DNA of 64,000 bases from Allobosea sp. Tri-44 (lineage in GTDB: Bacteria; Pseudomonadota; Alphaproteobacteria; Rhizobiales; Beijerinckiaceae), in contig NZ_NBDP01000003.1 of the NCBI RefSeq assembly GCF_004123845.1, positions 62,001 through 126,000 of the forward strand, read 5' to 3'. A program made the translations under genes and the position numbers. This document shows, in pieces, positions 38,101-46,373 of the stretch. Position 1 is the stretch's first letter; each line of letters opens with the position of its first letter. The notes beneath the pieces were generated by a model. That model had not been told where the DNA came from, did not search any database, and saw only the letters and a list, made by a program, of their open reading frames with translations.

Positions 38101-38515
38101 GAATCTCGGGCGGCAGGCCCGGCAATTGGCCGGTCCAATTCTCGGGCAGCAGGTCGACGAAGGCCCGGTCGCCGGCTTCGAGCAGATTGGCGCGGTAGGG
38201 GCGGGCGAGCGCAAGGCGCAGGCCGCGGCCGTCGGGGTCGACCCGCACGACCGAAACATAATTCGGCAGGTCGGCGGCGAGCCGGCCGGGCTCGAGCTTC
38301 ACCGGCTGGCTGAAGCCGATTACGACGACACCGTTCGAGACCCGCACGCGCGTCGTCACCGGTTCGTCGAAGGTGAAGGCAAGGCGGCCGAAGCCGGCGC
38401 GCATGGCCTCGCCGCGCAAGGTCGCGGTGGCGGCCGCCACCGGCGCGACGACGCCGGCAGCGAGGCTCAGCGCCGCCAGGCCAATGCCGAAGCTCAGGGA
38501 CCGCAGGATACGCAC
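35114..38515 (-). CDS. Very large periplasmic TPR protein in the flagellar cluster
   Basis: 1133 residues with a signal peptide (cleavage near VAAATA). The N-terminal third is beta-rich with repeated patterns of the type 'RLAFTFDEPVTTRVRV', 'KLTLNFDQALTVTPSQIR', 'RIDFRFSRPTGAAAFAEPGRVTLVF' (AMIN-like or secretin-N-like, my inference), interrupted by a Pro/Ala-rich linker (about 278-318). The C-terminal half consists of helical repeats resembling tetratricopeptide repeats ('AEALKAFEAAPVRDEAEAGLWRALSEQ', 'RWRDAFQTARRANEVFPEHPATR'). I do not know its function; position between fliP and the motE-like gene suggests a part in flagellar assembly or motor function. Confidence 0.8.
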   Translation of the reverse strand: MRILRSLSFGIGLAALSLAAGVVAPVAAATATLRGEAMRAGFGRLAFTFDEPVTTRVRVSNGVVVIGFSQPVKLEPGRLAADLPNYVSVVRVDPDGRGLRLALARPYRANLLEAGDRAFVDLLPENWTGQLPGLPPEILAELTQRLRLAEARAREIARAPAIPPKPLGFRSARLPTLDRLMFSTPPETMLTPVSGDGKLTLNFDQALTVTPSQIRSLLPADFTLEQATIEDDRTQLVFTVPKDRQLRSFRDEAGWTVDLPHSGAAIPLSLADLQTAPSSGAKPAESKAPEQKPAAAPPSPAPTAETPQAQPKPVATVAADAPPRDVEIGSAADGDGGRIDFRFSRPTGAAAFAEPGRVTLVFDTRDTLDPDRLKGVLPALVQDVTVTRETKVTIVRLKTRRQQIVRLSDDGAQWSLTFGDKAGKPAGALSPRRGADERGQTIVNVPVPGLTGVHWLENSEGGPTIAVATAMGPTRAVSKPYRFVEFGLPQSAHGVVVSAVADDLAVRADTNEVRIGRSNGLIVSLDAEKPSEADKKSAAAATQPLLDSEAWSALHTADVRDRAAALLREVAGASRGRKSETRLALARFLAANGMMAEAAGPLNALLADDAAMRGNRDAVFLRGVIASRMHRSAEALKAFEAAPVRDEAEAGLWRALSEQRLGRNGQALAGFRRAEDILDRYPVDLQAEFRPAMARAALASGEATVAEKQIGRLAEMPEELMNPEELALLRAKLDDVSGRPEAALNAYRPLFEAKTRPVAAEAQLRAVKLARAEKRTDLPVDEAIARLETVSAIWRGGEVEIETLAELGRLYAEQQRWRDAFQTARRANEVFPEHPATRLLHDETAQRFEALFSDPNLEKLPRLDALALFYDFKEFLPIGRRGDEITRLLADRLVELDLLDQASDILQYQMDRRLTGAARSTVATRLAMIRLMNGKPAEALQAIVSTRLAELPADVKRARLLLEAKALSDLSRTDQALDLMEGESGPEVDRLNADILWSGRRWREGGEALERILGESWRGQAPLSDGERGDVMRAAIGYVMSDEALSLDRLRTKFAGKMAQGADARLFGFVTGASRANAADIREAARSASGSDTMTDFLKEYRKRYPAYSSSVRERRKAGEADAANAGPKPGQG

Positions 38516-38632
38516 GACCGCTACTCAACTCGACGCGATGGCAGAGCGGCGACAGGCCCTCCAACCTGCGCGGAGGCTAGCCCGTCAAGGATAACGGTGG
38601 GTTAAGGGGCGATCTCCCGCAGAAGTGTCTCT

Positions 38633-39541
38633 CTACGTGTGCCCGGCCGCGTATTTCCTCGCGCTGCGGGCGAGGTGCCGCGACAGCGCCCGCGCCGCTG
38701 GTGAGAGGCTTCGACCCTTTCTCACGCAGATCTTGAGGCAGGCCTTGCGCAGATTGCGGCCCTGGAGCGGAACAGTGACCAAACGTCCTTCGGACACGTC
38801 CCGCCGCGTGGCGCAGCGGGTCAACATGCTGACCCCCATGCCGGCCCGTGCGAAGGAGCGCAGCGACTCGATCGAGTTCGTGACCAGGGCCGGCTTGAGC
38901 TCGATACCGGTGGCTGCGGCGATATCGTCGACGAGGCGCCTCAGGCCGAAGGTCCTGTCCGGGAGCGCAAGCTTCATCTCACCGACATCTTCGATCCTCA
39001 CCGAGTGCCGTTGCGCGACGGCATCGTCCATATGGGCGGCGACGACCAGCGCATCGGCGATCTCGGCGAGCGACAGGACGCTGCGGTGGAGGATCGGGTT
39101 GAACGCCACCACCACGTCGGCCTCGTCGTCGAGGAGGCGCTGCACGAGCTGGTCGGAACTCGCGACCATGACCTCGAAGCTCACCGAAGGGTGCGCGGTC
39201 GAGAACTCCGTGAGGGCAGGGTAGAGAAAATCGTCGAGCGCGCCTTCGACCGCCCAAACACGCACGTGGCCGCGCTTCATTCCCTGAAGCTCCTCGATGG
39301 CGGAACGCGCCGTCTGGACGCTGCCGAGGATGGTGCGAGCCGTCTCGAGAACCGCCGATCCCGCCGTGGTCAACCTCATGCCGCGCGCCCGGCGCTCGAA
39401 CAGCGCCGTGCCGTACTCCTCCTCGAGAGCGGCGACCTGGCGGCTGATCGCCGACGGGGCGACGCGCAACGCATCCGCCGCTTCACGGACGGAGCCGTGA
39501 TCGGCGACGAGCGCGAAATACCGGTAGCGGGTGAGCGACAT
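38633..39541 (-). CDS. LysR-family transcriptional regulator
   Basis: 302 residues. HTH near the N-terminus ('HGSVREAADALRVAPSAISRQ', 'YGTALFERRARG'), effector domain with 'VSMLTRCATRRDVSEGRLVTVPL'. Divergent from the RidA-like and Bug-protein genes (149 bases), which it probably controls. This LysR also carries an unusually basic C-terminus (SRHLARSARKYAAGHT). Confidence 0.92.
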   Translation of the reverse strand: MSLTRYRYFALVADHGSVREAADALRVAPSAISRQVAALEEEYGTALFERRARGMRLTTAGSAVLETARTILGSVQTARSAIEELQGMKRGHVRVWAVEGALDDFLYPALTEFSTAHPSVSFEVMVASSDQLVQRLLDDEADVVVAFNPILHRSVLSLAEIADALVVAAHMDDAVAQRHSVRIEDVGEMKLALPDRTFGLRRLVDDIAAATGIELKPALVTNSIESLRSFARAGMGVSMLTRCATRRDVSEGRLVTVPLQGRNLRKACLKICVRKGRSLSPAARALSRHLARSARKYAAGHT

Positions 39542-39689
39542 GCTGAGAGCCTTCCGGCGTAAGCGAACCTGTTGGCCCGACAGTAAGAAACCGTTGCCGG
39601 ATCGGCAACGATCTCTCCGCGATTCCGCTCTGGCTGGGCGATCTTCGCTCCCTTTAGGAATGATCAGAACAATACGGGGAGCCGATCTG

Positions 39690-40451
39690 ATGTATTCGAC
39701 CCAACCGAGCCAGGACGGCAGCTACAGGTTCATCCCCGCTGTTTTCCAATACTCCGGTGGCGTCGCGGCGCAGCCCGGCTTCAGGATCGAGCGCGCGCAA
39801 CTGGCGTCCCCGGTCGCGCTGGACCAGGGCCTTGCGATCATCGAGGCGCATCTGAAACGGGTCGGCAGGCCGCTGACCGCGTTCTGCGCCTGCGAACTGC
39901 GCTCGCCCGAGCCCTTTTCGGAAGGCGGGTTCGACGCCTTCAACCGGCTCTATGCCTCCCGCCTCGACCAATGGGGCGTCCTGCAGGGAAAGGTGAACCC
40001 GGTCGCCCGGACCAACATCTGCCCCGAGCTCGGCAAGCCGGACACCGTATCGCTCCATGCCTTCAGCTATACCGTGCCTGATGCCTCGGTGCGGGCGAGC
40101 TTCGTGGTGGCCGGCAGTGGCGAGGCGCCGGAAGGCGGTGCGAGCTACGCTCAAGGAACGATCCGGCCAGGCGACGCTTCCGCCGCCGGCGTGCGTGCCA
40201 AGGCCGAATGGGTGATGGGAGAGATGGAGCACCGTCTCGCGGGGCTCGGCTTTAGCTGGGCGGACGCCACGGTCGCCAACATCTACACGGTTCGCGACAT
40301 CCATCCGCTCCTTGCGGACGTCCTCCTGCCCATCACCAGCCTCGGCCGCGGCCTGACCTGGCACTTCTCGCGGCCTCCGGTGGCTGTCCTCGACTACGAG
40401 ATGGATGTCAGGGGCCTGCCGCGAGAGTTCGTGATCGAGGCGCAGCCCTGA
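39690..40451 (+). CDS. RidA-superfamily deaminase, resembling 2-amino-5-chloromuconate deaminase CnbZ
   Basis: 253 residues from ATG 39690 (MYSTQPSQDG), preceded by GGGGAG; the frame is open upstream into the LysR gene but without coding character. The double-length form with 'YRFIPAVFQYSGGVAA', 'LTAFCACELRSPEPFSEGGF', 'NPVARTNICPEL' and 'IYTVRDIHPLL' matches what I recall of the CnbZ group, which deaminates aminomuconate-type intermediates of nitro- and aminoaromatic breakdown. The precise substrate here is not known. Confidence 0.75.
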   Translation: MYSTQPSQDGSYRFIPAVFQYSGGVAAQPGFRIERAQLASPVALDQGLAIIEAHLKRVGRPLTAFCACELRSPEPFSEGGFDAFNRLYASRLDQWGVLQGKVNPVARTNICPELGKPDTVSLHAFSYTVPDASVRASFVVAGSGEAPEGGASYAQGTIRPGDASAAGVRAKAEWVMGEMEHRLAGLGFSWADATVANIYTVRDIHPLLADVLLPITSLGRGLTWHFSRPPVAVLDYEMDVRGLPREFVIEAQP

Positions 40452-40540
40452 CCAGAAACGACCTGGCTGCAGGTGTTGCCGGAACGGGAACGCAGTGCAG
40501 CCGGCCACAGCTTTGACGATCTCATGCTTGGAGAGCCCCG

Positions 40541-41521
40541 ATGTTGCTTGATCGACGTGCGTTGCTCCTGGCGGGATTGACCGCCCCGGCTCTCGCAAGA
40601 GCGCAACTGGCAAGAGCGCAAACCGAGTGGCGAGCGACGAGGCCACTGCGGCTGATCCTCCCGTTCACGGCCGGGACGTCGATGGATCCGGTCGCGCGGC
40701 TGGCCCAGGAGAGCCTGAAGGACACGCTCGGCCAGACCGTTGTCGTCGAGAACATCGCCGGCGCCGCCACCGTCATCGCCGGGGCCGAGACGCTGAAGTC
40801 CCCGGCCGACGGGCACACCATGCTGATGATCGCCAACAGTTTTGCGGCGAACATCACGCTGCGGGCACGGACCGCGGACTGGCAGCGCGCCTTCGCTCCG
40901 GTGGTGCAGGCGACTGTGGTGCCCCATGTTCTCGTGGTCGCGCCGTCGCTGAAGACGGACTGGGCGGGCTTCATCAAGCGCCTGCGCGAGAGCGGCGACT
41001 CGATGACTTACGGGAGCCCCGGGATCGGGACCTCGCCGCATCTCGGCTCCGAGCACTTCCTGCGCCTGATCGGCGGCAAGGCGGTCCATGCGCCCTATAA
41101 CGGCACCGCGCAGCTCTTCGTCGACCTGTTCGCCGGCCGGATCGATTTTGCGTTCAGCAACCTTCCGGACGTCGTCCAGGCGATCGAGGAGGGCAAGCTC
41201 CTCGCGCTTGCGGTCACCGCCGACAAGCGCGTGCGGGAGCTGCCCAATGTCCCGACCTTCGCCGAACTCGGGCAGCCGGACCTTCTCTCGGACAGCTGGT
41301 TCGGCGTCATGGTGCGCCGCGACACGCCGCCGCCGGCCCGCGAGGCGCTGGAGCGCGCCTGGCTTACGGCCCTGACGCGCCCGGATGTGCGCGAGCGCCT
41401 CCAGGGCCTGAGCTTCACGGTGCTGGCCCGGCCGGGCGCTGAGTTCGAGACAGTGATCGATCGCTACGTGTCGACCTATGCGACGATCATCAAGGAGAGC
41501 GGCATCTCGGTTCAGCAGTGA
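40541..41521 (+). CDS. Tripartite tricarboxylate transporter (Bug/TctC) solute-binding protein
   Basis: 326 residues with a signal sequence starting MLLDRRALLLAGL (twin Arg but not a full Tat motif). Bug-family pattern: 'LRLILPFTAGTSMDPVARL', 'GQTVVVENIAGA', 'SPADGHTMLM', 'YGSPGIGTSPHL', 'AGRIDFAFSNLPDV', 'LPNVPTFAELG'. Periplasmic capture of a carboxylate or aromatic acid. No TctA or TctB membrane gene is near it. 89 bases after the RidA-like gene, probably the same operon. Confidence 0.93.
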   Translation: MLLDRRALLLAGLTAPALARAQLARAQTEWRATRPLRLILPFTAGTSMDPVARLAQESLKDTLGQTVVVENIAGAATVIAGAETLKSPADGHTMLMIANSFAANITLRARTADWQRAFAPVVQATVVPHVLVVAPSLKTDWAGFIKRLRESGDSMTYGSPGIGTSPHLGSEHFLRLIGGKAVHAPYNGTAQLFVDLFAGRIDFAFSNLPDVVQAIEEGKLLALAVTADKRVRELPNVPTFAELGQPDLLSDSWFGVMVRRDTPPPAREALERAWLTALTRPDVRERLQGLSFTVLARPGAEFETVIDRYVSTYATIIKESGISVQQ

Positions 41522-41582
41522 CTACCGACTCCGTGGCCTGATCGCTGCGCGACCTGTCAGCCAAGTCAAACCGGCAGGGTGG

Positions 41583-42383
41583 TCAGCGTCGCGGCGCGGG
41601 CTCGATCGCCTGCAGTTCATTGCCTGCCGGCATGGCGGCCGGAGCGCGTTCGGTGGCGACCACGGGACGCCCGCGCAGCGAGAGCGCGACGGTGAGCCGC
41701 TCCGCCGCCTCCGGCGACATCGCGGCGAGCACGTCCGACATCTTGCGCGGGCTCATCTGCTGGACGACGGGAACCAGGATGTCGAGCGCCAGCCGGTCGA
41801 AGACGCGGGCGGCGTCTTTCGGCTTCATCGTTTCGTACATGATCACCAGGTTCTTGGCGGCTTGATTGGCCTCGGTCTCCTGCTTGCGCGGGCCTTCGGC
41901 CTTCTCTTCCAGTGCCTTGAGATCGTCGACGCGGCCGCCGAGCTTCTTCTCGGCCGAATCGAGCAGCTTCTCGCGCATGTCGAGCTCGCGCATGCGGGCT
42001 TCGATCTCCTCGCGGCGCTGGCCGAGCCGTTCGAGCAGGGCTTTCTCCGCCGGCGAGACCGGCTGGGCCGTGCCGTTCATCAGGCCGGCCTTGTTGTTCG
42101 GGGCGGCGTCGCGCTTGGCCTGCTCCTCGGGCGGGAGCTTGGGCGCCGGCGGGTCGATCGTGCCGGTGGTCTCGGGATCCATGAAGACGTCGGGCTGATG
42201 GGCTTTGGCGATGATCTTGGCCAGCCCCCAGACCTCTTTTTCAGGCTTGGCGGGGAGGGCCTTGGCGCTCGCTGTCGGCACCTTGCTCGGAGGAGGCTCC
42301 GCCGACCAGGCAAGCAGCTTCAGCGCCAGGAGACCCATGGCGCCGAGGATGACGGCTGGAATCAGGCGGGGCGACTGGATCAC
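41583..42383 (-). CDS. MotE-family flagellar protein
   Basis: 266 residues with an N-terminal membrane anchor (about 5-24), a coiled coil (about 115-170, 'RREEIEARMRELDMREKLLDSAEKKL') and a C-terminal MgtE-N-like domain ('YETMKPKDAARVFDRLALDILVPVVQQMSPRKMSDVLAAMSPEAAERLT'). In Sinorhizobium MotE acts as a chaperone of the periplasmic motility protein MotC. Overlaps the upstream gene by 4 bases (ATGA). Confidence 0.88.
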   Translation of the reverse strand: MIQSPRLIPAVILGAMGLLALKLLAWSAEPPPSKVPTASAKALPAKPEKEVWGLAKIIAKAHQPDVFMDPETTGTIDPPAPKLPPEEQAKRDAAPNNKAGLMNGTAQPVSPAEKALLERLGQRREEIEARMRELDMREKLLDSAEKKLGGRVDDLKALEEKAEGPRKQETEANQAAKNLVIMYETMKPKDAARVFDRLALDILVPVVQQMSPRKMSDVLAAMSPEAAERLTVALSLRGRPVVATERAPAAMPAGNELQAIEPAPRR

Positions 42384-42826
42384 GCAGCCTGGCCTTCGAG
42401 CCTGCGGGCGGCGCGGGCGCGGATCGCGGCGGCGGCGTCGGCGGCGCTCGCCATGCGCGAGAGCACCGGCTTCTCGGGCTCGGGCGCGGGCTTGGCCGCG
42501 ACCATGCTGGCGGCACTGACGATCTGGCCGATGCGCTCCATCACGCCCTGGCCGACCTCGATCTGCTGGGCGAGGTCGGCAGCGTAGCGCTCGGCGGTGC
42601 GCAGGCGTTCGCCGAGCGTGCGATCACAGTCGCCGAGCGTCAGCTTCAGGCCGGCGATGGCGCGCTCGGCCGTATCGGTGGCGGAGATCAGCGCGCCGAT
42701 GGTCTGACGCATGGCGCTCTCATCGGCCTTCAACCGTTCGATGCGCTTGGAGAGCACGAAGCAGGTGATGATGGTGGCGACCAACAGGCAGCCCACCAGC
42801 GCATCGGCGATCAGGGTGATGGTCAT
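42380..42826 (-). CDS. DUF6468-type flagellar-cluster membrane protein
   Basis: 148 residues: one N-terminal membrane helix (about 5-27) and a helical cytoplasmic or periplasmic region ('AMRQTIGALISATDTAERAIAGLK'). This family regularly lies between fliM and the motE-like gene in Hyphomicrobiales; its role is not established. Stop overlaps the start of the motE-like gene. Confidence 0.82.
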   Translation of the reverse strand: MTITLIADALVGCLLVATIITCFVLSKRIERLKADESAMRQTIGALISATDTAERAIAGLKLTLGDCDRTLGERLRTAERYAADLAQQIEVGQGVMERIGQIVSAASMVAAKPAPEPEKPVLSRMASAADAAAAIRARAARRLEGQAA

Positions 42827-42844
42827 GGGGCAGGGACTCCCTGG

Positions 42845-43975
42845 TCAGGACGCCGGATTGAGATGGCTGGTGTCGAAGGCGGCCATGGTCGTCTTCGAGC
42901 GTCGCAACGGGCTGACGACCTGGACCGCGATCTTGTCGTCGACGCGCCCGATCCGGCCTTCGCTGACGATGAACTCGCCGCAGCGCAGCGATGCGACGGA
43001 GTCGGGGCGTGCATCGAACATCAGCGTGTCACCGATTTCGAGCTTCATCACCCGCTTCAGCGGCATAGTGCATTCGTGCAGCACGCATTTGACCGCGACA
43101 TCCGCCTGCCAGACCTCGGTCGCGAGATGGTTCTCCCAGATCGGATCGCGCCCGAGCTTCTCACCCATGAAGCTCTCGAGCAGCAATTCCCGGATCGGCT
43201 CGATGGTGGCGTAGGGCAGGAGCAGATGGAGCGAGCCGCCGCGGCCCTCCATGTCGAAGCGCAGCTCGACGCGGATGGCGGCGTTGGCCGGCCGGGAGAT
43301 CGAGACGAAGCGCGGATTGGATTCGATCCGGTCGATCTTGAAGTTCACCGGCGAGAGCGGCTTGAAGGCGGCTTCGGCATCGCCGAGCACGACGCCGATG
43401 ACGCGGCGTAGCAGGCTCATCTCAATCGAGGTGAAGGGGCGCCCGTCGACCCGCGCCGCCGACTGGCCACGCTTGCCGCCGAGCATGGTGTCGAGCACCG
43501 AATAGGTGAGGGCGGACTCGATGGTGACGAGGCCGAAATTGTCCCATTCCTCGGCCTTGAACACGGCGAGCATCGCCGGCAGCGAGATCGAGTTCATATA
43601 GTCGCCGAAGCGCACCGAGCGGATGCTTTCCAGCGTCACCTCGACATTGTCGCTGAATAGGTTGCGCAGGCTGGTGGAGAGGAGGCGGACCAGACGCTCG
43701 AAGATGATTTCGAGCATCGGCAGGCGTTCATAGGTGACCGAGCCCGAATCGACGATCGCCTGGATGCCGTTGCGGCCGCCCTTGCCGTCGTCTCCGATGG
43801 AGAAGCCGAGCATCGTATCGATCTCGTCCTGATTCATCAGGCGATCGATATTGGCTTCCGCTTCGCCACCGTCCTCGTCGACGATGTCGGGCATGGCAGC
43901 CCACTCCGCCGCCATGCCTTCCGGCGTCAGCGGCAGTTTGTCCTTGTCCTGGGCTTCGAGGTCGCTGCTGGCCAT
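42845..43975 (-). CDS. fliM: Flagellar motor switch protein FliM
   Basis: 376 residues. 'NQDEIDTMLGFS' near the N-terminus, middle domain 'FERLVRLLSTSLRNLFSDNVEVTLESI', 'GRDPIWENHLATEVWQADVAVKCVLHE' and SpoA-type C-terminus ('GDTLMFDARPDSVASLRCGEF'). Binds phospho-CheY and switches rotation. fliN is not present in the window. 18 bases before the DUF6468-type gene. Confidence 0.95.
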   Translation of the reverse strand: MASSDLEAQDKDKLPLTPEGMAAEWAAMPDIVDEDGGEAEANIDRLMNQDEIDTMLGFSIGDDGKGGRNGIQAIVDSGSVTYERLPMLEIIFERLVRLLSTSLRNLFSDNVEVTLESIRSVRFGDYMNSISLPAMLAVFKAEEWDNFGLVTIESALTYSVLDTMLGGKRGQSAARVDGRPFTSIEMSLLRRVIGVVLGDAEAAFKPLSPVNFKIDRIESNPRFVSISRPANAAIRVELRFDMEGRGGSLHLLLPYATIEPIRELLLESFMGEKLGRDPIWENHLATEVWQADVAVKCVLHECTMPLKRVMKLEIGDTLMFDARPDSVASLRCGEFIVSEGRIGRVDDKIAVQVVSPLRRSKTTMAAFDTSHLNPAS

Positions 43976-44005
43976 GTGGGTCTGCTCGGGCGAATGAGGC
44001 TGCCG

Positions 44006-44518
44006 CTATTGCAGCAGCAGTTCCTTGAAGAGGACGGCGTCGACCTTTGCCGGGTAGACGGTGACGTTGACCCGGCGCAGCAGCTCTTCCTTGAGCCGGT
44101 ACATGCCGGCCGAGCCGTCGAGGTCGGAAGGACGCAGCTCGCGCATGAAGACCTGGAAGGCGTCCTCGACGCGCGGCAGCAGCGGCTTGACCTGGTCCGC
44201 GGTCTTGGGATCGGCGATCTCGAGCGCGACCTTGATCTTGACGATCGGCTGGCGATCCTGCTGCGGCCCGGCAGAGATGCCGATCATCATGTCCTTCATC
44301 TCGACGAAGGTGATCAGCTTCTTGGCAGCCGCGGCGGTCTGCTCGGCCGTCACCTCCTCGACGGGCTTCTTCTTCATAAGGAAGAACCAGCCACCGCCGA
44401 GTACCGCGACGAGCGCCGCGGCGCCGCCGATCATGACGAGCTTCTTCTTGCCGGATTTCGGCGCCGCGTCGGCGCCGCCCTCGGCGGTCTCGTCGTCCTT
44501 GCTCGTCTTCTTCGCCAT
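44006..44518 (-). CDS. fliL: Flagellar basal body-associated protein FliL
   Basis: 170 residues from ATG 44518 (MAKKTSKDDE); an in-frame GTG at 44545 is an alternative. One membrane helix after a Lys-rich start ('KKKLVMIGGAAALVAVLGGGWFFLM') and a periplasmic FliL domain ending 'DAVLFKELLLQ'. A full CtrA box lies 72-86 bases upstream. Followed by fliM with a 30-base gap. Confidence 0.94.
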   Translation of the reverse strand: MAKKTSKDDETAEGGADAAPKSGKKKLVMIGGAAALVAVLGGGWFFLMKKKPVEEVTAEQTAAAAKKLITFVEMKDMMIGISAGPQQDRQPIVKIKVALEIADPKTADQVKPLLPRVEDAFQVFMRELRPSDLDGSAGMYRLKEELLRRVNVTVYPAKVDAVLFKELLLQ

Positions 44519-44589
44519 CTCGGCTTGCCCGCCCGGGACGGGCACCGCCGCCGGCCCGTCTCTCTGGCTCCGACCTTGACCAATTACGG

Positions 44590-44604
44590 TTAACGGCTCG
44601 TTAA
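44590..44604. promoter_or_regulatory. CtrA box upstream of fliL
   Basis: TTAA-CGGCTCG-TTAA, an exact TTAA-N7-TTAA match, 72 bases before the fliL ATG on the minus strand and 204 bases before flgF on the plus strand. Its position is right for control of the fliL-fliM-motE operon. Confidence 0.75.
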
Positions 44605-44807
44605 GCAGGGCAGTTTTTGCCGGGTCGTTTCTGCCGCGCTGGCGAGTTCGTGCCGGTGCAATAAGAGGCGCCCATCAGGTCAATATTTAGCTATATCAAT
44701 GGCTTGCCAGAATTAACCATGTTGGCATGTCGCTTGCCACCTGATTGGCGTGGCCACCGCGCTGGGGAGCGTCGGGGCGGCCATGGGACAGATCGGGAGC
44801 AGGAGCC

Positions 44808-45551
44808 GTGGAAAACGCGCTTCTCGTCAGCCTGTCGCGCCAGATGGCTCTGGCGCGCGAGCTCGACGTCATCGCCAACAACGTCGCCAATGTCGGCACG
44901 AACGGCTTCAAGGCGCGCTCGGCGCGCTTTGCCGAGTACGTCTCGCCGACGGCGCGCGCCGACACCTTCCAGACGCAGGATCGCCGGCTCTCCTATGTCA
45001 TCGACAAGGGCACGCCGATCGACCTCTCGCTGGGGGCGATCGAGCGCACCGGCAACCCACTCGACGTCGCGGTTCAGGGCGACAACTATCTCGTCGTCCA
45101 GACCCCCCAGGGCGAGCGCTACACCCGCGCCGGCTCACTCGATATCAATGGCCGCGGCCAGCTCGTGACCCAGTCCGGCCAGCCGGTCATGGGCGATGGC
45201 GGGCCGATTGTCTTCGGTTCGACCGAGAGCAACCCGCGGATCGCCACGGATGGCACGGTCACGTCCGATCAGGGCCAGCGCGGCAAGCTCCGGATCGTCC
45301 GCTTCGACAACCCCGCCGCGCTCGCCAGCGATGGCAGCAACCTGTTCTCCTCGACCACCGCTGCGCAGGCCGCAGGCCCACAGGCGCGGCTCGAGACCGG
45401 GGCGATCGAGCGCTCCAACGTCAAGGCCGTGGTCGAGATGACGCGGCTGGTCGAGGTCCAGCGCGCCTATCAGACGCTCTCGGCGATGATGGCCAAGACC
45501 GACGAACTACGTGCCAAGGCGATCACCCGCCTGGCCGATCAGCAAGCCTGA
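44808..45551 (+). CDS. flgF: Flagellar proximal rod protein FlgF
   Basis: 247 residues from GTG 44808 (M-ENALLVSLSRQMALARELD), with GGGAG nine bases upstream; the longer upstream frame has no rod homology. 'VIANNVANVGTNGFKA' and C-terminal 'RLVEVQRAYQTLSAMMAKTDELR' are diagnostic of the rod/hook family. 19 bases before flgG. Confidence 0.96.
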   Translation: MENALLVSLSRQMALARELDVIANNVANVGTNGFKARSARFAEYVSPTARADTFQTQDRRLSYVIDKGTPIDLSLGAIERTGNPLDVAVQGDNYLVVQTPQGERYTRAGSLDINGRGQLVTQSGQPVMGDGGPIVFGSTESNPRIATDGTVTSDQGQRGKLRIVRFDNPAALASDGSNLFSSTTAAQAAGPQARLETGAIERSNVKAVVEMTRLVEVQRAYQTLSAMMAKTDELRAKAITRLADQQA

Positions 45552-45570
45552 CGCGGAAAGGGAGCAATCC

Positions 45571-46359
45571 ATGCGCGCGCTTTACACTGCCGCCACCGGC
45601 ATGATGGCCCAGGAACTCAACGTCCAGGTCATCTCGAACAACATCGCGAACGTCCGCACCACCGGCTACAAGCGCCAACGCGTGCATTTCCAGGACCTGC
45701 TCTACGAGCACTTTCGCCGCGCCGGCACGCAGACCTCGGACCAGAACACGCAGGTTCCAGCCGGCACCTTCGTCGGCTCGGGCGTCAAGACCGCCTCGAC
45801 CGGGCGGGTGATGAGCCAGGGCAACCTGACGCCGACGGAGAAGCAGTACGACATCGCGATCCGCGGCGAGGGCTTCTTCCGCATCCAGATGCCGGACGGC
45901 CGCACCGCCTATTCGCGTGACGGCTCCTTCGATCTCGACAGCCAAGGTCGGCTGGTGACGCGCGACGGCTACCAGGTCCAGCCGGGCATCACCGTCCCGA
46001 ACAACGCGACTAGCGTCAACATCAACGCGCAGGGCACGGTCGAGGTCAATCTTCCCGGCCAGACCGCTCCGCAGCAGCTCGGCCAGATCCAGCTCACCCG
46101 CTTTATCAACAAGGTTGGCCTCGAATCGATCGGCGACAACCTGTTCATCGAAACGGCTGGCTCCGGCCCGGCGATCGACGGGCTCGGCGGCGAAGAGGGC
46201 TTCGGCACGCTGCAGCAGAACTACCTGGAAGAAGGCAACGTCCAGGCGGTGACCGAGCTCTCCTCGCTGATCGCGGCGCAGCGCGCCTACGAGATGAACT
46301 CCAAGGTGATCTCGGCCGCTGACCAGATGATGCAGTCGACCACGCAGATCATGCGCTGA
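45571..46359 (+). CDS. flgG: Flagellar distal rod protein FlgG
   Basis: 262 residues from ATG 45571 (MRALYTAATGMMAQELN), after GGGAGC. 'VISNNIANVRTTGYKR', 'LYEHFRRAGTQTSD', 'GVKTASTGRVMSQGN' and C-terminal 'ELSSLIAAQRAYEMNSKVISAADQM' are FlgG-typical. Second gene of the flgF-flgG-flgA-flgH operon. Confidence 0.97.
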   Translation: MRALYTAATGMMAQELNVQVISNNIANVRTTGYKRQRVHFQDLLYEHFRRAGTQTSDQNTQVPAGTFVGSGVKTASTGRVMSQGNLTPTEKQYDIAIRGEGFFRIQMPDGRTAYSRDGSFDLDSQGRLVTRDGYQVQPGITVPNNATSVNINAQGTVEVNLPGQTAPQQLGQIQLTRFINKVGLESIGDNLFIETAGSGPAIDGLGGEEGFGTLQQNYLEEGNVQAVTELSSLIAAQRAYEMNSKVISAADQMMQSTTQIMR

Positions 46360-46373
46360 GAGGGATGAGCCAG

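Noticed and set aside
39531..39689. N-terminal extension of the RidA-like protein
   Set aside because: The extension overlaps the LysR start, has no family similarity, and a good ribosome binding site precedes ATG 39690.
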